Shown here piece by piece: positions 1 through 6,872 of a DNA stretch of 8,608 nucleotides; positions within the stretch are counted from its first letter, which is position 1, and each line of letters begins with the position of its first letter. A model generated the notes under the pieces. It was not told the DNA's origin, did not search any database, and saw only the letters and a program-made list of their open reading frames with translations. The translations under genes and the position numbers were made by a program. The stretch comes from Balneolales bacterium (GTDB lineage Bacteria > Bacteroidota > Rhodothermia > Balneolales > Natronogracilivirgulaceae), in NCBI GenBank assembly GCA_007135895.1, contig SLHZ01000300.1, positions 1-8,608 on the forward strand. The letters run 5' to 3'.

Positions 1-1
1 C

Positions 2-1126
2 CGCAAGTTTGCTGAAACCAAAATGGCGTTGCCTGTAGCTTTTGGGCGCACGATTGAAAACGAGGTTTTCATGGTTGACCTTGCGAGGCTGCCACACTTG
101 TTGATGGCGGGGGCCACCGGCTCTGGAAAAACCGTCGGAATCAATACGATTATTACATGTCTGCTTTACAAGTGTCATCCGGATGATCTGAAATTTGTTA
201 TGATTGATCCGAAAAAAATTGAGTTGTCATTGTTTCGGCATATTCAGAAACACTTTCTGGCAACCATGCCAGGGGCATCCGAGCCCATTATTACCGACAC
301 GGCAGATGTTCTGCAGGTATTGAACAGTGTGTGCAAGGAGATGGACGCCCGATACGAACTGCTGAAAATGGCACAGGTTAGAGATATTGCATCTTATAAT
401 CTCAAGTTCAAAGAAAGCGGATTGGAAGCGGATTTGGGGCATCGTCATTTACCATACATAGTTGTGGTGATTGACGAGCTTGCCGATCTGATGCTGACGG
501 CCGGAAAACAGATCGAAGAGCCGATTGCCCGACTGGCACAACTTGCCCGGGCCGTTGGGATTCATCTTGTGGTGGCGACTCAGCGTCCTTCCGTCAATGT
601 TATAACCGGAACCATTAAAGCCAATTTCCCCGCTCGAATTGCTTATCAGGTGGCATCGAAAATCGACTCAAGAACAATTCTTGATACCATGGGTGCCGAT
701 CAGCTCGTTGGTAGGGGGGATATGCTTTACAATGGTGGCGGCGCCAGTATGATTCGATTGCAAAACGCCTTCGTCTCTACCGAGGAGGTGGAGCGTATTA
801 ATGCTTACATTGGCAATCAGCTTGGATATGATCACCCGTACTATCTTCCTGAAATCGAAGATCAAAACGGATCAGGGGGAGTCCTGGAAAAAGGGGAGAG
901 GGATGACCTTTTTGAGGAAGCCGCCAGACTTCTGGTTTTGCACCAGCAAGGATCCGTCTCCCTGTTGCAGAGAAAACTCAAGCTTGGTTATAATCGTGCC
1001 GGTCGTTTAATAGATCAACTGTTTGCCGCGGGGATTGTCGGACCTTACCAGGGTAGTACGGCCCGTGAAGTTCTGGTGGAAAATGAGGAAGAACTGGAGG
1101 CTCTGCTGCGTGAGTTGGATGATTAA
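2..1126 (+). CDS. ftsK: DNA translocase FtsK, C-terminal motor and gamma domains (5' end outside window)
   Basis: FtsK is a septum-associated hexameric ATPase that pumps double-stranded DNA and helps resolve chromosome dimers during division. Only the C-terminal part is here. The reading frame is open to the window edge, and residues before the Met at nt 23 (RKFAETK) fit the FtsK family, so that Met is internal. Counting from it, Walker A is GATGSGKT (30-37), Walker B is VVVIDE (147-152), and ATQRPSVNVITG (185-196) and GADQLVGRGDML (224-235) are typical FtsK/SpoIIIE motor motifs. The winged-helix gamma domain that reads KOPS-type sequences lies at about 293-355, with its recognition region NRAGRLIDQL and the GIVGP and REVLV motifs. 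The N-terminal membrane domain and linker are off the window. The stop overlaps the next gene by 8 nt. The family call is secure. Confidence 0.97.
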   Translation, partial: RKFAETKMALPVAFGRTIENEVFMVDLARLPHLLMAGATGSGKTVGINTIITCLLYKCHPDDLKFVMIDPKKIELSLFRHIQKHFLATMPGASEPIITDTADVLQVLNSVCKEMDARYELLKMAQVRDIASYNLKFKESGLEADLGHRHLPYIVVVIDELADLMLTAGKQIEEPIARLAQLARAVGIHLVVATQRPSVNVITGTIKANFPARIAYQVASKIDSRTILDTMGADQLVGRGDMLYNGGGASMIRLQNAFVSTEEVERINAYIGNQLGYDHPYYLPEIEDQNGSGGVLEKGERDDLFEEAARLLVLHQQGSVSLLQRKLKLGYNRAGRLIDQLFAAGIVGPYQGSTAREVLVENEEELEALLRELDD

Positions 1127-1817
1127 AAAGCCGTCCGGAATAATCAACATCACCCTCAAAAAGGGTTTCTTGGCCCCGGGGCTGCATCTTGCAGTCTTCC
1201 TGATGTTTTTTTCAAGTTTCCCCGTATCGGTTTTTGGCTCAGGTCCGGCTTCCGGCCTGATACCGGTAGGAATGCCCGCTGAGCTTGTAAAGCTGCAGGA
1301 AAAGTTTGAAGCCGGTATCCTGCTTCAAGCCCGATTGTCTCATGAATTTCAGGACTCCTACACCGGGGAAATCCAGCGTGTGGAAGGATGGATCTGGGTT
1401 TACAAAGACAAATACAGAATTGAGACGGAGCACCAGGTTCTTCTGATCGACGGAACCATATCAAGAGTCTACAACAGGCAGCAAAACACACTTCTTATAA
1501 GTGACTATGATGCCGAGGATGACGACTTTGCCCCGTCACGTTTTTTTAATTTGGCAGAAGAGCGGTACCAGGTATCTGATGTTCAGCGAGACAGAGATAT
1601 GGTCAGGGTGGAGATAGAGGCCCTTGACCCGTTTGACGTCTTTACAAATGTCACCATAGTAATACAAAAAAACCTGGTGCCCGTAGAGGTCTTCGCTGTA
1701 GATCAGATGCAAAACAGCATGAGAACCATCTTCAAACAAGCCAGTTTCCACGAATACGACGCCTCTTTTTTTCAATATGCTTTTCCCGATGATGCAGAGA
1801 TCATCGATTTGAGATAA
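1119..1817 (+). CDS. lolA: LolA-like outer-membrane lipoprotein carrier protein
   Basis: LolA proteins carry lipoproteins through the periplasm from the inner to the outer membrane. The 232-residue product has a basic N-terminus and a hydrophobic stretch (about 22-39) with possible cleavage near VFG-SG (40/41). The mature part shows the LolA pattern: an N-terminal helix (about 53-70), then strands around GEIQRVEGWIWVYKDKYRIE (83-102), a DG turn (111-112), and NTLLISDYDAEDDDFAPSRF (123-142). The start chosen is the ATG at 1119, overlapping the ftsK stop by 8 nt, because it gives a clean signal peptide. A GTG at 1110 has a GGAGG (1096-1100) at better spacing and would add three residues. ATGs further upstream lie deeper inside ftsK and are unlikely. 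A LolA gene just after ftsK is a familiar arrangement in Bacteroidota and relatives. Sequence similarity in this family is low, so the exact cargo is inferred. Confidence 0.85.
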   Translation: MIKKPSGIINITLKKGFLAPGLHLAVFLMFFSSFPVSVFGSGPASGLIPVGMPAELVKLQEKFEAGILLQARLSHEFQDSYTGEIQRVEGWIWVYKDKYRIETEHQVLLIDGTISRVYNRQQNTLLISDYDAEDDDFAPSRFFNLAEERYQVSDVQRDRDMVRVEIEALDPFDVFTNVTIVIQKNLVPVEVFAVDQMQNSMRTIFKQASFHEYDASFFQYAFPDDAEIIDLR

Positions 1818-1827
1818 GAGTTCTTCT

Positions 1828-2877
1828 ATGAAAAAGTATCTGCGTTACTTTTTGAGTGTTTCTATTGCCGGAGTGTTTTTGTGGCTGGCGTTTCGCAATG
1901 TGTCCTTTGGCGAGGTTCGGCTGGTAATGAGTACACTTACCTGGTACTGGGTTCTTCCCTATTTATTTATCTCACTATTCAGCCACTACTTGCGGGCTGA
2001 GCGATGGAAGCTCTTCATTGAACAAGAGGGTGTCAGAACAAACAGGCTGACGCTCTTTACGGGTGTCATGCTGGGCTACATGGTCAATTATGCAGTTCCC
2101 CGGCTTGGAGAGCTTTCTCGATCGGTCTATGTAGGGAATAAAGAAGAGCTCAGCCGATCCAGGCTGGTTGGAACGGTGGTATTGGAGCGAGGGTTGGACC
2201 TCCTGGTATTGCTGGTGCTGGTTTTGGTTGTTTTCTTTTACATTCTTTCTGATATCTCGGTCATCGCACCAATAGTCGGATCGGAGACGATCCTTTTATT
2301 GACGTGGGTCTTGAGTATGGACGGAGTCCTCTTTTTTTTCCTGTTTCTGGTGTTTTTTCTCTTGGCTCTGATCGGTTTGTACTATATGGTGGTTTTGCTG
2401 AGGCGGTGGCTGCCTTTTTTTTCACACCTTTTTGATCTCATAACTGATATTTCAAAAAAATTTTTCCAGGGACTTCTGAGCATATCAAGGATTAAGAACT
2501 GGCCCCTGTTCCTTTTACTTACGGCCGGGATATGGTTTTGCTATGTCATCATGACGTATATACCATTTGTGGCATTTAATCTGCATGTATTGTTTGATCT
2601 TGGATTCCGCGAAGCATTTATCATTACGGTGATATCGGCGATGGGGATAGCCTTGCCATCGCCGGGTGGAATCGGAACCTACCACTGGCTGGTTAGCAGG
2701 TCGCTTTTTTTGCTTTTTGCTGTTCCCGAGGCAGTGGGAGCGGCATATTCCATCGTTTCTCATCTGGTTCCCATGATCATTATTTTAATGATTACACCAC
2801 TATTGCTTATGATCGAACAAAGTGGAATGTTCCCGGGAAACAAAAAGCAGCCACAGCAACACAATCTAATGGCATGA
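1828..2877 (+). CDS. Flippase-like / lysylphosphatidylglycerol synthase TM-domain membrane protein (UPF0104 family)
   Basis: This is a 349-residue polytopic inner-membrane protein with about eight hydrophobic segments (roughly 5-22, 40-56, 74-96, 122-142, 166-192, 226-250, 262-284, 305-329). The family is recognised from NYAVPRLGELSR (87-98), VVLERGLDLL (117-126) and the glycine/proline-rich loop ALPSPGGIGTYH (275-286). These belong to the transmembrane flippase domain found in MprF, where it moves aminoacyl-phospholipids across the membrane. This protein lacks the soluble aminoacyl-transferase domain of MprF, so it should not make lysyl-PG. A role in lipid or glycolipid translocation is inferred from the family only, and the substrate is unknown. 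It starts 10 nt after lolA, with an AAGAG (1816-1820) 7 nt before the ATG. The gene carries two T8 runs, at 2332-2339 and 2415-2422. Both code for Phe/Leu-rich membrane sequence, and the frame is intact. Confidence 0.88.
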   Translation: MKKYLRYFLSVSIAGVFLWLAFRNVSFGEVRLVMSTLTWYWVLPYLFISLFSHYLRAERWKLFIEQEGVRTNRLTLFTGVMLGYMVNYAVPRLGELSRSVYVGNKEELSRSRLVGTVVLERGLDLLVLLVLVLVVFFYILSDISVIAPIVGSETILLLTWVLSMDGVLFFFLFLVFFLLALIGLYYMVVLLRRWLPFFSHLFDLITDISKKFFQGLLSISRIKNWPLFLLLTAGIWFCYVIMTYIPFVAFNLHVLFDLGFREAFIITVISAMGIALPSPGGIGTYHWLVSRSLFLLFAVPEAVGAAYSIVSHLVPMIIILMITPLLLMIEQSGMFPGNKKQPQQHNLMA

Positions 2878-2960
2878 TAGTACTCGCATCCGAGTTGACA
2901 TTTTTTTTACCTTCCAGGCGTTATTGGTTTTTTCCCCAATTCGAAAAGACCGGGTTTCGT

Positions 2961-4694
2961 ATGTTGCAAATTATTTTTCGGATTACCGCACTCTGCCTGC
3001 TGGTGGCCAGACCTGTTATGGCTCAGCAGGAAGATCCCTCTTCATTGTTGCCCGAAATTGATCCGCAGGACATTGAGATAAGAGGTGACTTCGAAGTTCG
3101 TTTCCAAGGGCTTGCCCGTCAGCCTATTTTGGGTTTTTCTCCACGGCCGGCTGTTTTTCGAGTAGATCCGGCCCGCATGCCTTTTCTTGAAACCGATGAT
3201 GAAATTGTTTCAGCGATCCCAATCAGCGACCTTGAACCTGCGCTTAAACCGCAGAAGCAGTTCCTCGTATTCTCAGAACGGAGCTCCATCTATGTCAAAG
3301 GCGGATTTGGCAGATTTTTTTCCCCCGAGTTTATCTTTGCAGGCGAGATGCCCTTGCGTCCGGGCGAGACTTTGATCATTAGTCTTGACCACTTGTCCTC
3401 AGCCGGCAACCGTGACTTTAGTTCTTTCAGGGATCTGAACTCAGAAGTTCAATGGTCGTTGCAAAAAGGCCGGAACCGCTATGATGTGGGTTTATACGGC
3501 TTGAATGCCTTTAATTATTCTCCTATTCCCACAGATACCACAGAACTCGCTTTGCCAGGCGCTGTTAACTTGTCTGACTTGCGAATGGATCCACAACGGC
3601 TAACGGTGCAGGCCTATGGGGCCGAAGTCCAATGGCAGCGATTTGTGACCCCCTGGCGTGGCTGGAGAGTGAATGCCGGGGCACATCATTTCAACAACGA
3701 TTCCCCGCTGCGTACAGGCGAGAAGGGGAGTGCCTCGGAGAATCGATATGATATCAGGGCACTTCGTTTTTGGGAAGGTGGTGCCGTGGAGCAGGTGTTT
3801 GGAATAATGCTGCGCGCTGCCGGATCGGTCTATGATACCGGATTGGCCGGCGATCAGTACTGGCTTACGAACAGCATGTCCGCCCGCTATGACCATTTGT
3901 TTGGTAATGGACACAAACTGGAAGCCCGACTTCGGCTTTATCAGTTGTATGATCCGGTGAATAGCTTTGACATGTATTTATATCCGGATATCCGTTACCG
4001 ATATGGCGGGATGCGCAGGTTTCATGGCAGCTTCCGAATCCAGGGCTATGTGAAAGAGCCGGATCTGAAAGAGCTCTATCAGGGTAACCGGTTTTTTCTG
4101 CAGAACGGAAAAGAACTCGAACACGAGCGGGGTTTGAATATCGCATTGCATGGTGGCATCAGACTAACCCGCCAGTTTTTGGTTTACACTGGGTTGGATT
4201 ATTGGCAGTTTTATAATAGCGGCTACTATGATACCCTTGACCGGTTGCAGTCGCCATACTATTCCTATCTTTATACCGATGATGCACTGAGAGTTGAATG
4301 GTATCAGGGTATGGCTTTGGCACTACCCTTCTGGAGCAGCAAGTTGTCACTGGAAACAGGCCTGAACTATTCATCGATAGAAAGCGATGATGTTGAAACA
4401 GGTGTAATACCGTACACTCCCCGATGGCAAGGGACCATGCGCGCCCATATGAAACCCTTATCCATGCTTCATTTCTCAGTTTGGTTTGATTACACGGGAA
4501 AAAGGAAAACAAGCCGAACAGAAGAGACCCTGGATGGCTTTTTTCAACTAGCTGCAGAGGCAAACCTGAGGTTGCACGATAATTTGGGTATTTATTTCAA
4601 AGCGCTTAATATGTTAAATCAGGATTATGAAGTGTGGCAGAACTATCTTGAGCAACCTTTACAGTTTTTTGGAGGCGTAACCCTACATTGGTGA
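2961..4694 (+). CDS. Outer-membrane beta-barrel protein, TonB-receptor-like C-terminus, no visible plug
   Basis: The predicted product has 577 residues. The start at 2961 gives a good signal peptide, MLQIIFRITALCLLVARPVMA, cut before QQEDP. An ATG at 2874 in the same frame overlaps the previous stop (ATGA) but would put 29 poorly matching residues before it. The mature N-terminus has a distinctive stretch, IEIRGDFEVRFQGLARQPIL (38-57), followed by about 40 residues, and then alternating aromatic and polar residues to the end, as in transmembrane beta strands. The C-terminus (LNMLNQDYEVWQNYLEQ, then FFGGVTLHW) closely resembles the last strands of TonB-dependent receptors and ends in an aromatic residue, as expected for BAM-dependent insertion. 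I cannot find the 120-150-residue plug domain or its usual GxxSxxxRG-type motifs, so it may be an open or narrow barrel and not a gated receptor. The ligand is unknown. It lies 6 nt before the HU-like gene. Confidence 0.8.
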   Translation: MLQIIFRITALCLLVARPVMAQQEDPSSLLPEIDPQDIEIRGDFEVRFQGLARQPILGFSPRPAVFRVDPARMPFLETDDEIVSAIPISDLEPALKPQKQFLVFSERSSIYVKGGFGRFFSPEFIFAGEMPLRPGETLIISLDHLSSAGNRDFSSFRDLNSEVQWSLQKGRNRYDVGLYGLNAFNYSPIPTDTTELALPGAVNLSDLRMDPQRLTVQAYGAEVQWQRFVTPWRGWRVNAGAHHFNNDSPLRTGEKGSASENRYDIRALRFWEGGAVEQVFGIMLRAAGSVYDTGLAGDQYWLTNSMSARYDHLFGNGHKLEARLRLYQLYDPVNSFDMYLYPDIRYRYGGMRRFHGSFRIQGYVKEPDLKELYQGNRFFLQNGKELEHERGLNIALHGGIRLTRQFLVYTGLDYWQFYNSGYYDTLDRLQSPYYSYLYTDDALRVEWYQGMALALPFWSSKLSLETGLNYSSIESDDVETGVIPYTPRWQGTMRAHMKPLSMLHFSVWFDYTGKRKTSRTEETLDGFFQLAAEANLRLHDNLGIYFKALNMLNQDYEVWQNYLEQPLQFFGGVTLHW

Positions 4695-4700
4695 TCTATT

Positions 4701-4907
4701 ATGGACAAAACACAATCGGACCAACACATAGTGAGCATAATAAACCGGCTGCTAAAGAATCACAAGGAAGTTGCCATTAAGGGCCTGGGTACATTCTCTG
4801 TAGAGCACCTTCGGCAATCTCCGCGACAGGAAAAAGACGGAAGTATCATGATTACCCCGCCTTCTGATGTCATTAAATTCAAACCTGAGAAAGAGGACCG
4901 GTCATGA
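4701..4907 (+). CDS. Small HU-like domain protein (first HU domain of a split HU/SPOR pair)
   Basis: This 68-residue protein resembles the HU/IHF fold from its second helix onward: a helix IVSIINRLLKNHKEV (10-24), the turn and strand IKGLGTFSVEH (26-36), then a short arm and closing strand DGSIMITPPSDVIKFKPEK (46-64). The GLGTF and FKP positions match GFGNF and FKPGK of HU. The first helix of classical HU is short or missing, as in the CCDC81-type bacterial HU domains often found at the N-terminus of Bacteroidota SPOR proteins. It ends 4 nt inside the next gene (ATGA), which encodes a second HU-like domain. The two products may therefore pair to rebuild the tandem module that I recall as one chain in relatives. 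DNA binding is inferred from the fold. The other reading is a fission or sequencing frameshift. Confidence 0.8.
   Translation: MDKTQSDQHIVSIINRLLKNHKEVAIKGLGTFSVEHLRQSPRQEKDGSIMITPPSDVIKFKPEKEDRS
4892..4897 (+). promoter_or_regulatory. Ribosome binding site of the HU-SPOR gene
   Basis: AGAGGA lies 6 nt before the ATG at 4904, inside the end of the small HU-like gene. Most other starts in this window have weaker or absent Shine-Dalgarno motifs. Together with the ATGA overlap, this supports independent or coupled initiation at 4904 and argues that the two HU-like genes are really separate. Confidence 0.5.
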
Positions 4908-6010
4908 AAGTATCACACGCAGATCTGCAAAAAATGGTCGCTGAGGTCGGCGGCATGGATATTTTGCAAGCGGACAAGTATTTGAGGGAGTGGGCAGATC
5001 AAATCCAAAAAGAAGCCGCTGAAAAAGGATACTGTGAAATACCAGACCTTGGGACCTTCGCCTTTGAAGACGATGAGTTGCGTTTTGCTCCGGATAAAAC
5101 ACTGGCGCTGGAAGTGAATCGCAAATATGCCGGATTGAAACCGATAGATATTCAACCGGCGTCCGCCAGAAAACTGGATTACAAGCTGGAGAAACCAGAG
5201 GTCTCCGAAGATCCTGCGGCGGCGCAAAAAAAGCCGGACCCAATGCCCGGTGAAGCAGAGGATATCCCTGAAGAGCCCCTTGTGAAAGAAACGATTGAAG
5301 AAGATGAACAAAAGGAAGCGGATCACCTTTCGGAGGCTGACCCTGGAACCGCAGCGGATCATGGAGTTGAACCCGTGGCAGAGCCCGATGCAAAACCTGC
5401 AGAGGATCTCGAAGTTGAACCGGCAATAGAACGCGATACAAAACCAGCAACAGAACCCGGAGAGAAACCAGAGGAAAAAGAATTGGAACAACCAACGGTA
5501 AAAGACGACACACCCAAAGCTTGGAAGAAACCGGAAAAAGAGAGTCCGATATTATGGCACTGGCTGTTGCCGGCCGCGGCGGTGGTTATCCTGGCCGTTT
5601 TACTTTTTTTCCATTTTGATGGTCTCAGAATGGATCGTGACCTTTCTGAAAGACCGGTGACAGAACCGGCATTGCCGGTTGCGCCAGAGCCTGAAGTTGC
5701 AGAGGTTCGACCGGTTGAGCCGGATCCGCCATCACCCTGTGGCCTCACGGGGCCAGCCGAGGAGCTTTTGCACGGATCTTATACGATTGTGCTGCACTCA
5801 ATTGCCAATGAAAGAAGAGCACGAATTGAGAAGGATCGTTTTGAAGAGCAAGGCTACAAGGCTACTTTATGGCAAGCCCGTCTTCCGGATGGTACGCGAA
5901 CATGGAGAATTGGTGTGGGGCAGTTTGAGTCTGTTGACCAGGCACAGGCCTCTCTTTCAGAGCTGCCGGAGCCCTATCGGAGCAATAATTTCATTATTCG
6001 TATCCGGTAA
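4904..6010 (+). CDS. Membrane protein with N-terminal HU-like (CCDC81-type) domain and C-terminal SPOR domain
   Basis: The 368-residue product has four parts. Residues 1-85 form an HU-like domain: helices at 4-14 and 21-40, then EIPDLGTFAFEDDELRFAP (45-63) and the signature VNRKYAGLKPIDI (71-83), which I associate with second HU domains of Balneola-type SPOR proteins. Residues 86-212 are a long Glu/Pro/Lys-rich, mostly acidic linker. Residues 215-238 are one transmembrane helix. After a Pro/Glu-rich periplasmic stem, residues 291-368 are a SPOR domain (GSYTIVLHSIANERRARIEK, then WRIGVGQFESVDQAQASLSE). SPOR domains bind peptidoglycan stripped of stem peptides at division sites. The topology should place the HU-like domain in the cytoplasm and SPOR in the periplasm. 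The protein may thus link nucleoid or partner protein to septal wall; that role is inferred. The start is set by the AGAGGA site and the ATGA overlap. Confidence 0.88.
   Translation: MKVSHADLQKMVAEVGGMDILQADKYLREWADQIQKEAAEKGYCEIPDLGTFAFEDDELRFAPDKTLALEVNRKYAGLKPIDIQPASARKLDYKLEKPEVSEDPAAAQKKPDPMPGEAEDIPEEPLVKETIEEDEQKEADHLSEADPGTAADHGVEPVAEPDAKPAEDLEVEPAIERDTKPATEPGEKPEEKELEQPTVKDDTPKAWKKPEKESPILWHWLLPAAAVVILAVLLFFHFDGLRMDRDLSERPVTEPALPVAPEPEVAEVRPVEPDPPSPCGLTGPAEELLHGSYTIVLHSIANERRARIEKDRFEEQGYKATLWQARLPDGTRTWRIGVGQFESVDQAQASLSELPEPYRSNNFIIRIR
5366..5461 (+). repeat. Two imperfect tandem 48-nt (16-residue) units in the acidic linker
   Basis: Unit one (5366-5413) encodes VEPVAEPDAKPAEDLE and unit two (5414-5461) encodes VEPAIERDTKPATEPG. 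Eight of 16 residues match in register (VEP, E, D, KPA), which points to an old duplication within the linker of the HU-SPOR protein. It probably adjusts the reach of a disordered spacer. Confidence 0.6.
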
Positions 6011-6143
6011 TTATAAGTCCGGTATTTAGCCGGAACCGCGGGTCATTAGCTTAAAATAAAATTCGGGCCGATTGAAATAACGTGTGATACAAACGACAAT
6101 TACACTAACAGTAAAAAAGACATACGAAAGCAAATAACGTATT
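6011..6143 (+). other. Intergenic region between the ftsK-SPOR block and exbBD-tonB
   Basis: This is the only clear break of over 100 nt between genes on the plus strand. It is AT-rich and holds a short hairpin (TCCGG 6018-6022 with CCGGA 6030-6034, 7-nt loop), a 9-bp direct repeat AAATAACGT (6075-6083 and 6132-6140), and an A-rich stretch before the exbB start without a Shine-Dalgarno motif. I see no small ORF or structured RNA in it. It most likely holds a promoter for exbBD-tonB. Confidence 0.6.
6072..6100 (+). promoter_or_regulatory. Candidate sigma-70-type promoter for exbB-exbD-tonB
   Basis: TTGAAA (6072-6077, five of six to TTGACA) is followed after exactly 17 nt by GACAAT (6095-6100, four of six to TATAAT, keeping the key second A and last T). 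It lies 43 nt before the exbB ATG. No Bacteroidota-type TAnnTTTG element is visible here. In AT-rich DNA such a match can arise by chance. Confidence 0.3.
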
Positions 6144-6872
6144 ATGACTATGGCATACTTCCTTTCTGGCGCCTTGTTAATTCAAAACAATGCTTTGCCG
6201 GAAGCTTCGGATCTGCTTATGGCAGAGGGCGAAAAAATCTCGCTTTTTCAAATGCTCATGGAGGGCGGACTGGTAATGGTTCCCATTGCCTTTTTGTCTC
6301 TGCTTGCCATATATGTGATCGCGGAGCGGTGGCGGGTTTTGAATAACTCAAAAATGGACAATCAGGGTTTTCTCGACAAACTGGAGGAGATACTCAAGAA
6401 CGGGGACATGAAGCGCGCTCAGGCTTATTGTGATGAAATGGACAAACCGTTTTCACGCATTATGAAGCAGGGAATAAAGCGCCTTGGCAGGCCCATTCAG
6501 GATATTGATGATGCCATTAAGCATGCCGGAAAAAGAGAAGTACACCTGCTCGAAAAAAAAATGGACTGGCTGGCGACTATTGCCGGTGTAGCACCGTTGC
6601 TGGGTTTTCTTGGTACCGTTACCGGAATGATTCAGGCCTTTCAGCAGATTCAGACACTTGAGGGAAATGTTAATCCAAGTGTGCTGGCCGGAGGTATTTG
6701 GGAGGCTCTCATAACAACCGCATCGGGCCTCGCCGTTGGGATAATCGCCTATGGTTTTTATAACTATCTATTGGGACGAATGAACCGGATGATTTTTGAT
6801 CTCGAAGATTCTTCCAGTGAGTTCATAGAGTTGCTTCAGAAGCCTGCCACCCCGCAAAAAAACAAGTTCTAA
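6144..6872 (+). CDS. exbB: ExbB/TolQ-type proton channel subunit (MotA/TolQ/ExbB family)
   Basis: This is the stator subunit of an inner-membrane motor that uses the proton gradient to energise TonB. The 242-residue protein has three membrane helices (about 41-60, 143-166, 187-210), with the large cytoplasmic loop between the first and second, as in ExbB/TolQ. Family motifs are APLLGFLGTVTGMIQAF (150-166) and GGIWEALITTASGLAVGI (183-200), including the conserved Glu187 and the Thr-rich pore-lining positions. The ATG at 6144 gives a 40-residue N-terminal segment before the first helix. Starts at 6150 (Met3) or 6222 (Met27) are possible, and none has a clear ribosome site. Its stop shares one nucleotide with the exbD start (TAATG). 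Motifs do not firmly separate ExbB from TolQ here. The single tonB-like gene downstream and the absence of tolB and pal in the window favour ExbB. Confidence 0.93.
   Translation: MTMAYFLSGALLIQNNALPEASDLLMAEGEKISLFQMLMEGGLVMVPIAFLSLLAIYVIAERWRVLNNSKMDNQGFLDKLEEILKNGDMKRAQAYCDEMDKPFSRIMKQGIKRLGRPIQDIDDAIKHAGKREVHLLEKKMDWLATIAGVAPLLGFLGTVTGMIQAFQQIQTLEGNVNPSVLAGGIWEALITTASGLAVGIIAYGFYNYLLGRMNRMIFDLEDSSSEFIELLQKPATPQKNKF

Noticed and set aside
1156..1491. Minus-strand 111-codon frame opposite lolA
   Set aside because: It has no domain or ribosome site and lies opposite a gene with signal peptide and LolA-like pattern.
2332..2422. Two T8 runs in the flippase-like gene as phase-variation tracts
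   Set aside because: They encode Phe-rich membrane sequence expected for this family, are short for slippage switches, and the frame is intact.
4902..5513. Long open frames on the minus strand (203 and 192 codons) opposite the HU-SPOR gene
   Set aside because: They mirror the Glu/Pro/Lys-rich linker, give Leu/Phe/Arg-rich low-complexity products with no family features, and lie opposite a well-supported gene.
6018..6034. Hairpin TCCGG-7 nt-CCGGA after the SPOR gene as an intrinsic terminator
   Set aside because: The stem has only 5 bp and no T-run follows, so it is too weak to call a terminator.
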